Below are positions 7,329 to 17,527 of a DNA stretch of 49,691 bases, in pieces. The stretch is from Pseudomonadota bacterium (GTDB lineage: Bacteria; Pseudomonadota; Gammaproteobacteria; Burkholderiales; Burkholderiaceae_C): the NCBI GenBank assembly GCA_963205335.1, contig CAUJIM010000109.1, positions 1-49,691 of the forward strand, given 5' to 3'. Under the pieces are notes generated by a model. It saw nothing but the letters and a program-made list of their open reading frames with translations, made no database searches and was not told where the DNA came from. Both the position numbers and the translations under genes were made by a program. Position 1 is the stretch's first letter. Every line of letters starts with the position of its first letter.

Positions 7329-8909
7329 ATGAGCAAATTCGACGCCATCATCGTGGGCAGCGGCATCAACTCGCTGGTCTGCGCCGCCGTCATGGCCCGG
7401 CGCGGCAAGAAGGTCTGCGTGCTCGAGCGCGAGGCGGTGCTGGGCGGCTGCATCCGCACCGAGGCGCTGACGGCGCCCGGCTACCTGCACGACACGATGT
7501 CCACCGCGCACCCGCTGTTCGTCACCTCGCCCGGCTACGCCGAGCTCAAGGACGCGCTGCACGGCGCGGGCCTGGCCTACGTCAACAGCGACGCGCCCAC
7601 CGGCGTGCTGCTGCCCGACGGCCGCTCGTTCATCCTGCGCACCTCGCGCGAGGACAACGTGCGCGCCATGAACCAGCTCGCCGCCGGCGATGGCGACGCC
7701 TACCGCGCGGGCCTGGCTTTCGTCGAGAAGAACGCCGAGCTGATCTTCGCGCTGCTGGGCAACGAGCTGTGGAGCTCGCAGGTCGGCAAGATGATGCTCG
7801 GGCGCGTGTGGAAGCAGGGCGCGCACGAGACGCTGGGCTTCTTCAGCCCGGCGATGCAGAGCGCGCGCGCCTGGCTGGACACGCACTTCCAGTCGGACCT
7901 GGTCAAGGCCGTGCTCGCTCCCTGGGTGCTGCACACCGGCCTGGGGCCCGAGTCGCCGATGTCGGCACTGATGGCGCAGGTGATCGCGTTCACGCTCGAA
8001 GCCGTGGGCCTGCCGCTGGTCCAGGGCGGCAACGCGCGTACCGTCGACGCCTTCAAGGCCGTCATCGAACAGGGCGGCGGCGAGTTGCACGCCAGCGTGG
8101 ACGTGGCCGAGATCCTGGTGCAGGGCGGCAAGGCCCAGGGCGTGCGCAGCAGCGACGGGCGCGAGTGGCTGGCCAAGAACGTCATCTGCAACGTCACGCC
8201 GACGCAGCTCTACGGCCGCCTGATCCCGCAGAGCGCCACGCCCGAACCCATTCGCCAGCAGGCCCGCGAATACCGCTACGGCAAGGGCAACATGCAGATC
8301 CACCTGGCCCTGTCCGAGGCACCGCAGTGGAACGACCCCGAACTGTCCAAGGTGGTGTACCTGCATCTCACGAGCGGCATGGAGGGGGTGTCGCGCTCCG
8401 TGAACGAGGCCGAGCGCGGGCTGCTCCCCGCCGAAGGCACGATCGTCGTCTGCAACCCGACGGTGCTCGACCCCTCGCGCGCACCGGCCGGCGGGGCCGT
8501 GCTGTGGATCCAGCTGCCCGAATGCCCGCGCGTGATCAGGGGCGATGCACTCGGCGAGATCACCGCACCGGCCGATGGCTGCTGGACCGCGGAAATCCGC
8601 GAGCGCTATGCCGACCGCATCATCGAGCGGCTCGCGCGCGCGATCCCGAACCTCGAGCGGAGCATCGTCGGCCGCGCGGTCATCTCGCCCGGCGACCTGG
8701 AAAAGCTCAACATGAACCTGGTCGGCGGCGACCCGTACTCCGGCGAGTGCAGCGTGGACCAGTACATGTTCTGGCGCCCGCTGCGCGGCACCAAGGACCA
8801 CGCGACGCCGATCAAGCAGCTCTGGCACATCGGCGCCTCGACCCACCCCGGCCCGGGCCTGGGCGGCGCCTCGGGCTTTCACGTGGCCAACGCGCTGGCC
8901 AGGAAATAA
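7329..8909 (+). CDS. NAD(P)/FAD-dependent oxidoreductase, CrtI/phytoene desaturase-like
   Basis: A 526-residue flavoprotein of the phytoene desaturase/amine oxidase-like group. The N-terminal motif is 'DAIIVGSGINSLVCAAVMARRGKKVCVLE', a Rossmann fold followed by the beta-2 Glu. Next comes 'LGGCIRTE', and the C-terminal 'HPGPGLGGASGFHVANALA' closes the FAD site, as in CrtI-type enzymes. The ATG at 7329 gives the dinucleotide motif at the usual distance; a longer in-frame extension into the reductase gene is rejected. No carotenoid genes are nearby, so it more likely oxidises an intermediate of the monooxygenase pathway. It ends the block and is followed by a terminator. Confidence 0.8.
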   Translation: MSKFDAIIVGSGINSLVCAAVMARRGKKVCVLEREAVLGGCIRTEALTAPGYLHDTMSTAHPLFVTSPGYAELKDALHGAGLAYVNSDAPTGVLLPDGRSFILRTSREDNVRAMNQLAAGDGDAYRAGLAFVEKNAELIFALLGNELWSSQVGKMMLGRVWKQGAHETLGFFSPAMQSARAWLDTHFQSDLVKAVLAPWVLHTGLGPESPMSALMAQVIAFTLEAVGLPLVQGGNARTVDAFKAVIEQGGGELHASVDVAEILVQGGKAQGVRSSDGREWLAKNVICNVTPTQLYGRLIPQSATPEPIRQQAREYRYGKGNMQIHLALSEAPQWNDPELSKVVYLHLTSGMEGVSRSVNEAERGLLPAEGTIVVCNPTVLDPSRAPAGGAVLWIQLPECPRVIRGDALGEITAPADGCWTAEIRERYADRIIERLARAIPNLERSIVGRAVISPGDLEKLNMNLVGGDPYSGECSVDQYMFWRPLRGTKDHATPIKQLWHIGASTHPGPGLGGASGFHVANALARK

Positions 8910-8926
8910 GGCACGGGACGAGAAAG

Positions 8927-8956
8927 GCGCGCAGTCTCTTGGGCTGCGCGCGTTTT
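8927..8956. terminator. Rho-independent terminator between converging genes
   Basis: GCGCGCAG (8927-8934) pairs with CTGCGCGC (8944-8951) around a 9-nt loop and is followed by GTTTT on the plus strand. On the minus strand the stem is followed by a weaker CCTTTCT tract. It closes the oxidoreductase transcript and may also serve the oppositely oriented TauE gene that ends at 8956. Confidence 0.75.
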
Positions 8957-9711
8957 CATTGCCTGGCGAAGAACAGCACCGTCATCGCCAGGCCGATGGC
9001 GACGATGCCCCAGCGCAGCACCGGCGCGGGCAGCCGGCGCGCGCCGCGCGCGCCCAGGTAGCCGCCCAGTGTGGCCGCGGCCATCATCAGAAGCGCCTCT
9101 TTCCACTGCACGATGCCGCCCGCGGCGTAGATCGCCACCGCGATCGCGGTGAGCAGCGTGGAGACCAGGTTCTTGACCGCGTTCATCGCGTTCAGCCGCG
9201 TCTGCCCGAGCAGGCCGAAAAGCGCCAGCAGCAGGATGCCCATGCCGCCGTTGAAATAGCCGCCGTAGCCCGCGACCAGCAAGAGCCCCGCCACGGCCTT
9301 CGGGCGCGACGCGGAGCCGCCCTGCCCGCTGGCCCCGGCCCACCGGCGCAGCCGCGGCCCGAAGGCGAACATCGCCGTGGCCAGCAGCAGCAGCCAGGGG
9401 ATGAGGCGCTTGAAGGCCGCGTCCGAGGTGAGCAGCAGCAGCCCCGCGCCGAGCACGCCGCCGGCCAGCGAGAGCGCGACGACCCAGCGCATCGTGAGGC
9501 CGGGCGCGGGCTCCATGTCCTCGCGCGAGCCGAAGATGCTGGCCACGTAGCCCGGCAGCAGCGCCACCGTGCCCGTGGCGTTGGCCACCACCGGCGGCAC
9601 GCCGACGACGATGAGCGCGGGCAGCGTAAGGAAGCTGCCGCCGCCGGCGACGGCGTTGAGCGTGCCGGCGAAGAAGGCGGCGACGAGCAGCAGCGCGACG
9701 TCGAGCATCAC
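8956..9711 (-). CDS. sulfite exporter TauE/SafE family membrane protein
   Basis: A 251-residue polytopic inner-membrane protein of the TauE/SafE family (PF01925), whose members export sulfite, sulfoacetate or other organic anions. The N-terminal 'FAGTLNAVAGGGSFLTLPAL' and the internal 'GYGGYFNGGMGILLLALFGLLG' are the two halves of the family's internal repeat. About eight hydrophobic segments are visible. It converges on the monooxygenase block and lies four bases downstream of ybeY, with which it may be co-transcribed. The exported substrate cannot be told. Confidence 0.88.
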   Translation of the reverse strand: MMLDVALLLVAAFFAGTLNAVAGGGSFLTLPALIVVGVPPVVANATGTVALLPGYVASIFGSREDMEPAPGLTMRWVVALSLAGGVLGAGLLLLTSDAAFKRLIPWLLLLATAMFAFGPRLRRWAGASGQGGSASRPKAVAGLLLVAGYGGYFNGGMGILLLALFGLLGQTRLNAMNAVKNLVSTLLTAIAVAIYAAGGIVQWKEALLMMAAATLGGYLGARGARRLPAPVLRWGIVAIGLAMTVLFFARQ

Positions 9712-9714
9712 GGA

Positions 9715-10167
9715 TCAGGCGGCGTAGGGATCGGCGAACCCGAGCCCGCGCAGGATGGCCGTCTCGCGCGCCTCCATCGCGCGCGCCTGCCGCTCGCCGG
9801 TCTCGTGGTCCCAGCCCTGCGCGTGCAGCGCGCCGTGCACCAGCAGGTGGGCGTAGTGCTCCTGCAGCGTCTTGTGCTGCTCGCGCGCCTCGCGCTCGAC
9901 CACCGGGGCGCAGAGCACCAGGTCGGCCAGCACCACGGGCTCCCGCTGGTAGTCGAAGGTGAGCACGTTGGTCGCGTAGTCCTTGCGGCGGTAGTCGCGA
10001 TTGAGCCGCTGCCCCTCCTCGCCGCCGACGATGCGCACGGTGATTTCGGCATCGCGCTCGAGCGCATGGCGTATCCAGCGCGCGACCCGGTGGCGCGCGA
10101 GCAGCGCGCGGTGCCCGGCGGCGTCGCGCGCGAACTGCAGCGAGAGCGTGAGGTGCTTCAGCGGCAT
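9715..10167 (-). CDS. ybeY: rRNA maturation endoribonuclease YbeY
   Basis: A 150-residue YbeY (UPF0054), the single-strand RNase needed for 16S rRNA 3'-end maturation and ribosome quality control. The metal-binding signature H-G-x-x-H-x-x-G-x-D-H is seen in '[12 protein letters not shown]' near the C-terminus. The start at 10167 (MPLKHLTL) gives the usual length. A longer frame back to 10221 would translate a dispersed repeat (10178-10222), so the shorter start is preferred. It is usually next to ybeZ; here panD lies between them. All three are on the minus strand. Confidence 0.9.
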   Translation of the reverse strand: MPLKHLTLSLQFARDAAGHRALLARHRVARWIRHALERDAEITVRIVGGEEGQRLNRDYRRKDYATNVLTFDYQREPVVLADLVLCAPVVEREAREQHKTLQEHYAHLLVHGALHAQGWDHETGERQARAMEARETAILRGLGFADPYAA

Positions 10168-10177
10168 TTTCAAGAAA

Positions 10178-10222
10178 AATCGGCCTCTAGCGCTTATCCA
10201 GCAAGCGCCAGCAGCTATCAAA
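10178..10222. repeat. dispersed palindromic repeat, copy A
   Basis: The core is TCTAGCGCTTATCCAGCAAG followed by CGCCAGCAGCTATCA. Inverted arms GCGCTT (10190-10195) and AAGCGC (10203-10208) can form a hairpin, and 'agcTATCA' flanks it. Closely similar sequences occur at 43757-43804, 40974-41044 and (diverged) 27170-27228. This copy lies between panD and ybeY, immediately upstream of the ybeY start. Confidence 0.75.
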
Positions 10223-10230
10223 CCAGGAGT

Positions 10231-10611
10231 TCACAGCATCTGCGTCGGCACCTTGTGCGACAGCGAGACCTGGCGGTTGCGCTCATCGACGAACACCAGC
10301 CGCGGCTGGTGCGTGGCCAGTTCTTCCTCGCTCACCTGGGCAAAGGCCGCGATGATGAGCAGGTCGCCGACGCAGGCGCGGCGCGCGGCCGAGCCGTTGA
10401 CCGAGACCATGCCGCTGCCGCGCTGGCCCTTGATGGCGTAGGTGACGAAGCGCTGGCCGCTGTCGACGTTCCAGACGTGCACCTGCTCGTTCTCGACGAT
10501 GCCGGCCGCGTCGAGCAGGTCTTCGTCGATCGCGCAGGAGCCTTCGTAGTGCAGCTCGCAGTGCGTCGCGCGCACGCGGTGGATCTTGGATTTGAGGAGG
10601 GTACGGAACAT
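10231..10611 (-). CDS. panD: aspartate 1-decarboxylase (PanD)
   Basis: A 126-residue pyruvoyl-dependent L-aspartate decarboxylase that makes beta-alanine for pantothenate and CoA. The self-cleavage site Gly24-Ser25-Cys is seen in 'HYEGSCAID'; Ser25 would become the pyruvoyl group. The motif '[20 protein letters not shown]' and the length match the family. It lies 20 bp downstream of ybeZ on the same strand, so it is probably in one transcript with ybeZ and ybeY. That insertion into the conserved ybeZ-ybeY pair is unusual. Confidence 0.95.
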   Translation of the reverse strand: MFRTLLKSKIHRVRATHCELHYEGSCAIDEDLLDAAGIVENEQVHVWNVDSGQRFVTYAIKGQRGSGMVSVNGSAARRACVGDLLIIAAFAQVSEEELATHQPRLVFVDERNRQVSLSHKVPTQML

Positions 10612-10631
10612 GGTGGAACCCGGTTGAAGAA

Positions 10632-11582
10632 TCAGGAATGCCCGCGCGCCGTCTTGCGCTGCGCGTCATAGGCATCGACGATGCGCGCCACCAGCGGGTG
10701 GCGCACCACGTCGGCGCTGGTGAAGCGCGTCACGGCAATGCCTTGCACGCGCCGGAGGATACGCTCGGCATCGACCAGGCCGCTCAGGCTGCCCCTGGGC
10801 AGGTCGATCTGGCTCACGTCGCCAGTCACCACCGCCCTGGAGCCGAAGCCGATGCGCGTGAGGAACATCTTCATCTGCTCGGGCGTGGTGTTCTGCGCCT
10901 CGTCCAGGATGACGAAGGCGTTGTTCAGCGTCCTGCCGCGCATGAAGGCCAGCGGCGCGATCTCGAGCTGCGCGCGCTCGAAGGCCTTTTGCACGCGGTC
11001 GAACCCCATCAGCTCGTAGAGCGCGTCGTACAGCGGGCGCAGGTAGGGGTCGACCTTCTGCGTCAGATCGCCCGGCAGGAAGCCGAGGCGCTCGCCCGCC
11101 TCCACCGCCGGGCGCGTGAGCACGATGCGCTGCACCGCCTGGCGCTCCAGCGCATCGACCGCGCAGGCCACCGCCAGGTAGGTCTTGCCCGTGCCCGCCG
11201 GGCCGATGCCGAAGGTGATGTCGTGGCCCGCGATGTTGGCCAGGTAGACGCTCTGGTTGGGCGTACGCGCCTTGAGATCGGCGCGGCGGGTGGCCAGGTG
11301 CACCGCGCCGTCCGCGTCCTCGGCCATGCCGGTGTCGCTCGCAAGCATCAATTGCACCTGCTCGGGCCTGATCGGCCGCGCCGCCATCTCGTAGAGCGCC
11401 TGCAGCACCTCCATGGCCCGCGTCGCGCGCGCCTTGGCGCCCTCGACCCTGAACTGCTCGTGCCGATGCGCGATCCTGACCTGCAGCGCCAGCTCGATCG
11501 TGCGCAGATACTCGTCGGACGGGCCGCACAGATGCGCCAGGCGCGCGTTGCTCAAAGGGGTGAAGGTGTGGCGCAGGATCAC
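10632..11582 (-). CDS. ybeZ: PhoH family ATPase (YbeZ)
   Basis: A 316-residue PhoH-like P-loop protein. Walker A is '[11 protein letters not shown]', Walker B is '[12 protein letters not shown]', and the downstream '[20 protein letters not shown]' is typical. An N-terminal KH-like segment precedes the ATPase domain. YbeZ is thought to be an ATP-dependent RNA helicase-like partner of YbeY in rRNA maturation. It is the first gene of the minus-strand ybeZ-panD-ybeY run, divergent from ruvA with a 47-bp gap. Confidence 0.93.
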   Translation of the reverse strand: MILRHTFTPLSNARLAHLCGPSDEYLRTIELALQVRIAHRHEQFRVEGAKARATRAMEVLQALYEMAARPIRPEQVQLMLASDTGMAEDADGAVHLATRRADLKARTPNQSVYLANIAGHDITFGIGPAGTGKTYLAVACAVDALERQAVQRIVLTRPAVEAGERLGFLPGDLTQKVDPYLRPLYDALYELMGFDRVQKAFERAQLEIAPLAFMRGRTLNNAFVILDEAQNTTPEQMKMFLTRIGFGSRAVVTGDVSQIDLPRGSLSGLVDAERILRRVQGIAVTRFTSADVVRHPLVARIVDAYDAQRKTARGHS

Positions 11583-11629
11583 GCGGATAATTTCCGGCTG
11601 GCACCGCAGGGGTGCGGCAAAGGATGTGA

Positions 11630-12202
11630 ATGATAGGCAAACTCACCGGCCGGCTGCTGGAGAAGAACCCGCCCGAGGTACTGATCGACTGCCACGGCGT
11701 AGGCTACGAGGTGCTGGTGCCGATGAGCACCTTCTACCACCTGCCCGCCACGGGCGAGGGCGTGAGCCTGCTCACGCAGTTCATCGTGCGCGAGGACGCG
11801 CAGCTGCTCTACGGCTTCGCCACCCCTGCCGAACGCCAGACTTTCCGCGAGCTCGTCAAGGTCAGCGGCGTGGGCCCGCGCACGGCGCTGGCCATCCTCT
11901 CGGGCATCGGCGTGGCCGACCTGGCGCAGGCCGTCTCGCTGCAGGAGGCCGGGCGGCTCGTGAAGGTGCCGGGCATAGGCAAGAAAACGGCGGAGCGCCT
12001 GCTGCTCGAGCTCAAGGGCAAGCTCGGCGCAGACATCGGCGCGCGCGCCCAGCCGGAAAGCCAGGCGCAAGCGGATATCCTGCAGGCGCTGCTGGCGCTG
12101 GGCTACAACGACAAGGAAGCCGCCGCCGCGCTCAAGGCGCTGCCCGCGCAAGTGGGCGTGAGTGAAGGCATCAAACTGGCGCTCAAGGCGCTGGCCAAAT
12201 GA
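11630..12202 (+). CDS. ruvA: Holliday junction branch migration protein RuvA
   Basis: A 190-residue RuvA, which binds the four-way junction and loads RuvB. Domain I (OB fold) begins [28 protein letters not shown]. Two helix-hairpin-helix motifs lie in domain II ('[16 protein letters not shown]' and '[20 protein letters not shown]'). The C-terminal domain III that contacts RuvB follows a flexible linker. Its stop overlaps a possible ATG of the next gene. ruvB is not adjacent: it starts 2.1 kb downstream, after two unrelated genes. Confidence 0.95.
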   Translation: MIGKLTGRLLEKNPPEVLIDCHGVGYEVLVPMSTFYHLPATGEGVSLLTQFIVREDAQLLYGFATPAERQTFRELVKVSGVGPRTALAILSGIGVADLAQAVSLQEAGRLVKVPGIGKKTAERLLLELKGKLGADIGARAQPESQAQADILQALLALGYNDKEAAAALKALPAQVGVSEGIKLALKALAK

Positions 12203-12213
12203 AAGAGGTAGCC

Positions 12214-13668
12214 ATGGATCGATCGATCAAGGGAGCGGCCGCGCTGGCGCTGCTGCTCGCACTCGCCGCCTGCGGTGGCGGCGGCGACGGCGGTTCCGGT
12301 ACTTTGCTCGAAGCGCTGCCGCCGCTGACCGGGCCGGACCGCATCGAGCCCTTCGATCCCGGCCTGCTCGCCAAGGCGGCCGCGCTGCAGGCGCCGCCAG
12401 CCCCGCTGTGGCCCGACGCCAGCGCGGCCCCGACGGTCACGCTGCCCCCCCTGCCGGCAGCGCTGGCCAAATCCTCGGCCGCGGCGCAGCCGGGCACGCC
12501 CGAGCAGATCGGCCAGGGGCGCGAGATCGCCGAAACCACCACCGACGGCGCCGTGGCCGCGCTGCTGCGCTGGCAGCCGAGCCCGCGCGGCACGCAGGTG
12601 GCGGCGCTGCGCCTCGTCGCGCAGGAGGCCCACGGCGTGCGACTGGCGGTACGGGTGCAGGCGCTGCCCACCGGCGCGCTGCTGCGCTTCTACGGCCTCG
12701 ACGGCCAGGTCTCCGAAACCACCGCCGACCAGTTGCGCGCCATCGCCGCCCGCAACGCGGCCGGCGGGGCCGGCGATGCCCTGGCACGCACCTACTGGAG
12801 CCCCATCCTCCCGGGCGAGCAGGCGACGCTGGAAATCGAAATCCCGGCCGACGCGCATGCCGCCGACGTCCGGCTGGCGGTACCGCGCCTGTCGCACCTG
12901 ACCGGCGCCGCGACGCGCCAGGAACTGCTGGCCAAATCCTCCGGCAGCTGCGAGGTGAATGCGATGTGCAGCCCCGCGGCCATCGAGCAGGGGCGCTCGG
13001 TCGCGCTCGTGCACTATGTCCAATCCGCCAGCGGCAACGCCTTCCAGTGCACCGGCACGCTGCTCAACGACATGAAGTCCAGCGGCACGCCCTACCTGCT
13101 CACCGCCAACCACTGCATCCCGGACCAGGCCACCGCCTCCACGCTGGTCACCTACTGGCTGCTGCGTGCCGACGCCTGCGGCAGCACGACGCCGGACCCC
13201 GCGCGCACCCGGATCAACGGGGGCGCCACCCTCCTGCACGCCGACGCGGAAACCGACCACTCCCTCATGCACCTGAACGACACGCCGCCCGCGGGCGTGG
13301 TCTACGCCGGCTCGTACTTCGGTCCGGACGCCGTGGCCGGCACCGGCATTTCCGTCGTCCACCACCCCGAGGGCGACCTGCAAAAAATCAGCCAGGGCAC
13401 GCTGCGCGGCTACAGCGTCTGCACAGCCAGCACCTGCAGCGCGAGCGACCGCGACCACGGCCCCTTCCTGGCCGCCAGCTGGCAGCAGGGCGTGATGGAG
13501 CCGGGCAGCAGCGGCGCCGGCGCCTTCGTCGCCCTGGGCGAACGCCGCTACCTCATCGGCCAGCTGTTCGGCGGCACCTCGACCTGCAGCAATCCCGGCG
13601 GCTCCGACTATTTCGGCCGCTTCGAGCTGAGCTACCGCAGGACGCTGTACCAGTGGCTCAATCCCTGA
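12214..13668 (+). CDS. trypsin-like serine protease lipoprotein (lysyl endopeptidase-like)
   Basis: A 484-residue exported protein. The N-terminus is a lipoprotein signal (lipobox LAAC, Cys20) followed by a Gly-rich tether. The first ~240 residues are an unassigned pro- or beta-rich region. The C-terminal part has a chymotrypsin-fold triad: His300 in 'TANHC', Asp348 in 'TDHSLM' and Ser433 in 'PGSSGAGAF'. GSSGAG instead of GDSGG, and several paired cysteines, resemble Achromobacter-type lysyl endopeptidases. The ATG at 12214 follows AAGAGG, whereas the ATG at 12199 overlaps ruvA and would spoil the signal peptide. It is probably co-transcribed with ruvA. Confidence 0.8.
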   Translation: MDRSIKGAAALALLLALAACGGGGDGGSGTLLEALPPLTGPDRIEPFDPGLLAKAAALQAPPAPLWPDASAAPTVTLPPLPAALAKSSAAAQPGTPEQIGQGREIAETTTDGAVAALLRWQPSPRGTQVAALRLVAQEAHGVRLAVRVQALPTGALLRFYGLDGQVSETTADQLRAIAARNAAGGAGDALARTYWSPILPGEQATLEIEIPADAHAADVRLAVPRLSHLTGAATRQELLAKSSGSCEVNAMCSPAAIEQGRSVALVHYVQSASGNAFQCTGTLLNDMKSSGTPYLLTANHCIPDQATASTLVTYWLLRADACGSTTPDPARTRINGGATLLHADAETDHSLMHLNDTPPAGVVYAGSYFGPDAVAGTGISVVHHPEGDLQKISQGTLRGYSVCTASTCSASDRDHGPFLAASWQQGVMEPGSSGAGAFVALGERRYLIGQLFGGTSTCSNPGGSDYFGRFELSYRRTLYQWLNP

Positions 13669-13696
13669 AGCGGGGAACGCGCGCCACGGACGGCGG

Positions 13697-14242
13697 CTAC
13701 TGCCGTGCGCCCTGCTGCAACCGCCCGACGGCCAGCTCGCTCTGGCGCACGTGCTCCAGCGGGTCCGGGCCCACGTGCACGAACCTGATCCTCCCGTCCT
13801 GGCCGACCACGTAGGAGATGCGGTCGGCCCGCGCCGGGTTGGCTGCCGCACCGGCATCGTAGGCCCGGATGGTCCGGGCCTGGGGATCGGACGCCACGGC
13901 GAACTGGTCGCGGCAGGCCTCGGTGGAGAAGCGCTTGAGCGTGTCGATGTCGTCGTGCGACATGCCGACCACCTTGGCGCCCATGGCGGCGAACCGCGGC
14001 GTGGCCTCGGCGAATGCATGGGCTTCCAGCGTGCAGCCCTGGGTGAAGGCCTTGGGAAAGAAGTACAGCACCACCGGACCCTGCCGGAGCGCGGCGGCCA
14101 TGTCGAACTCGAAGGCCTCGCCGGCGACGGCCGCCGGTGTCCTGAAACCGGGCGCGGCATCGCCCACCTTGAGGGCAGCCTGCGCCGCGGTGGCGCACAG
14201 CAGGGCGGCGGCGCAGGCCAGAGTGTGCGAACGCGAGGACAT
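13697..14242 (-). CDS. exported peroxiredoxin (BCP/AhpC-TSA family)
   Basis: A 181-residue thioredoxin-fold peroxidase with a cleavable signal peptide (cleavage near '[12 protein letters not shown]'), so it acts in the periplasm. The peroxidatic cysteine is in '[16 protein letters not shown]', the usual P-x3-T-x2-C context of peroxiredoxins that remove H2O2 and alkyl peroxides. Another cysteine ('TEACRDQF') could be the resolving partner. It converges on the protease gene (28-bp gap) and is divergent from ruvB (69-bp gap). Cytosolic BCP proteins lack such a signal. Confidence 0.87.
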   Translation of the reverse strand: MSSRSHTLACAAALLCATAAQAALKVGDAAPGFRTPAAVAGEAFEFDMAAALRQGPVVLYFFPKAFTQGCTLEAHAFAEATPRFAAMGAKVVGMSHDDIDTLKRFSTEACRDQFAVASDPQARTIRAYDAGAAANPARADRISYVVGQDGRIRFVHVGPDPLEHVRQSELAVGRLQQGARQ

Positions 14243-14311
14243 GCGATCTCCCGAAAGTCACCGGCGGTCCATTGTGTGCCCAAACCGGCGCCGGCAGGCA
14301 CAATCACCGGC

Positions 14312-15408
<1,097 letters not shown>

Positions 15409-15430
<22 letters not shown>

Positions 15431-16353
15431 ATGTCGGGATACGTCTCGAAGCTCTGCTTGATGAGCTCGCGCAGCCAGACGACCGCCGGCTCGTGGTGGA
15501 ACAGCGGGTGCCAGTACTGGTTGATGGCGAACGTGGGCAGCTCCAGCGGCGGCTCCAGCATGCGCACGGTGCCCAGGCGGGCGAACACGTTGCCCAGCTC
15601 CAGCGGCACGGTGGCGATCAGGTCGGGGTTCTGCTCCAGCAGCAGCGGCACCATGAGGAAGTGCGGCGTGCGCAGCACGACGGTGCGCAGCACGCCCTTG
15701 TCCTCGAACACCTTGTCGTAGGCGACCGGGTCGCGCCCCGTCAGCGTCACGACGATCTGCGGCGTGCGCTCGAACTGCGCCAGCTGCATGCGCCGCCCCC
15801 AGCGGGTGTTGCCCGCATGGGTGATGGTGATGAAGCTGTGCATGAACAGCCGCTGCTTGTACAGACCCTCCGGCGCCGTGCGGTAGGAACCGATGGCCAG
15901 ATCGGCCGCACCGCTGCCCAGCAGGCCCTCGATCTGCTCCGCCGGCACCTGCAGGGTGCGCAGCGAGCACTGCGGCGCCTCGCGCCGCAGGCGCTGCAGC
16001 AGCGTGGGCATAAAGACCAATTCACCCATGTCGGTGATGCACAGCACGAACTCGCGCATCGCCGTTTGCGGCTGGAACACCGCCTGGGTGTGGATGCGCT
16101 GGCGCACCGTGGCCATGACATCGAACACCGCCGGCTGCATCGACTCGGCCTTGGGCGTCGGCACCATGGCGTGTCCCGCCTTGACGAACAGCGGGTCATC
16201 GAAGAATTCGCGCAGGCGGTTGAGCGCATGGCTGGCAGCGCTCTGCGTCATGCCCAGACTGCGCGCCGCGCGCGTCACGCTGCGCTCGGACAACAGGGCT
16301 TCGAGCACTCGCAGCAGGTTCAGATCGAGTTCTTCCATATGACCACCATGCAT
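15409..16353 (-). CDS. LysR family transcriptional regulator
   Basis: A 314-residue LysR regulator with an N-terminal winged helix-turn-helix ('[44 protein letters not shown]') and a C-terminal effector domain. NahR/TsaR-like members of this shape control aromatic catabolism. An alternative start at 16338 (MEELDLNL) is more typical of the family; both are possible. It is divergent from the Rieske oxygenase gene with 80 bp between, the usual arrangement for a LysR activator and its target. Confidence 0.9.
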
Positions 16354-16358
16354 TGCGT

Positions 16359-16376
16359 ATATGAATCAAATGATAT
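16359..16376. promoter_or_regulatory. possible LysR operator
   Basis: ATAT-N10-ATAT inverted repeat in the AT-rich 80-bp gap between the divergent LysR and oxygenase genes. The position fits a regulator binding site, but the strict T-N11-A LysR box is not obvious. Confidence 0.25.
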
Positions 16377-16433
16377 TGCTGCATGGAGCAGGAACCCCTA
16401 CCCTGCGCCGGCTTATTACACAAGGAGGCTGCA

Positions 16434-17477
16434 ATGTGGCTGCGCAATTGCTGGTACGTGATCGCCTGGGACCATGAAATCCCGTCGGCAACGGAAGGCA
16501 CGCTGTTCTCCCGCAAGGTACTGGGTGAACCCATCCTCGTCTATCGCACGGCAGACGGAAAATTCGCGGCGTTGGAAGACCGCTGCTGCCATCGGCATGC
16601 GCCACTGTCGATCGGGCGGCGCGAAGGCGACGCGGTGCGTTGCGGCTACCACGGCATGCTGTTCGACAGCGGCGGGCAATGCGTGGGTCTGCCGGGCATG
16701 GACCGCATTCCACCCAAGGCACGGGTGAAAACGTACCCGGTGGTCTGCAAGAACAACTGGGTCTTCGTCTGGATGGGCGATCCGGCACGGGCCGATACCC
16801 GGATGCTGCCGGACAACTTCTCGTGCGACCACCCGGACTGGGTCAACGTGCCGGGCTACCTGCACTACGACACGCCCTACCTGCTGATCTGCGACAACCT
16901 GCTCGATTTTTCGCACCTGAGCTACGTGCACGAGAAGACCCTGGGCGGCTCCACCGCGATCGCGCAGGCGCGCCCCACCGTCGAGACCGTCGACACCGAT
17001 GGACAGCGCGGCATCAAGGTCACGCGCCACGTGCACGACGTGCCCGCGCCGCCGTACTACCAGCGTTTCCGACGCTTCGACACCCAGCTCGACCGCTGGT
17101 TCATCTACGACTTCCTGCTCCCGGCCACGCTCCTGATGAGCTCCGGCGGCCGCCCGGTCACCGACGCGCCCGACGACATGCGCAACGCCGTGCAACTGCA
17201 CAGCTGCCAGACGCTCACGCCCGAGACGGAAACCACGACGCACTACTTCTTCCAGCAATCGCACCGCCGCGGCGAGGGTGATTCGACGATGAAGAACTCC
17301 ATGTACCGCACGCTGCTGGAGGCCTTCGACGAAGACCGCCGCATGATCACCGCCCAATTCCGCAACCTCGCGCCCAACGCCGAGGAACACATGCTGCCGC
17401 TGCACTTCGATGCCGCGCTGCTGCGCTACCGGCGCATGCTGGCCGATGCCGTCGCCGCCGAACAGGCGGCGGGCTGA
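16434..17477 (+). CDS. Rieske aromatic oxygenase alpha subunit (VanA/TsaM-like)
   Basis: A 347-residue oxygenase of the Rieske non-haem iron family, closest in shape to vanillate O-demethylase VanA and toluenesulfonate methyl-monooxygenase TsaM. The Rieske [2Fe-2S] ligands are Cys51-x-His53 and Cys70-x2-His73. The mononuclear iron site is in 'DNLLDFSHLSYVH'. The start at 16434 has an AAGGAGG six bases upstream. Such enzymes demethylate or hydroxylate aromatic substituents and need a separate ferredoxin-type reductase (VanB/TsaB), but none is encoded in this window. The divergent LysR gene is the likely regulator. Confidence 0.88.
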   Translation: MWLRNCWYVIAWDHEIPSATEGTLFSRKVLGEPILVYRTADGKFAALEDRCCHRHAPLSIGRREGDAVRCGYHGMLFDSGGQCVGLPGMDRIPPKARVKTYPVVCKNNWVFVWMGDPARADTRMLPDNFSCDHPDWVNVPGYLHYDTPYLLICDNLLDFSHLSYVHEKTLGGSTAIAQARPTVETVDTDGQRGIKVTRHVHDVPAPPYYQRFRRFDTQLDRWFIYDFLLPATLLMSSGGRPVTDAPDDMRNAVQLHSCQTLTPETETTTHYFFQQSHRRGEGDSTMKNSMYRTLLEAFDEDRRMITAQFRNLAPNAEEHMLPLHFDAALLRYRRMLADAVAAEQAAG

Positions 17478-17527
17478 AGACGCGCTCACTCTCCCCAGCC
17501 AACGCAACCCACGACAGGAGACATCCC

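Noticed and set aside
13751-14311. Upstream extension of ruvB
   Set aside because: It is antisense to the peroxiredoxin gene; the RuvB core starts after 14312.
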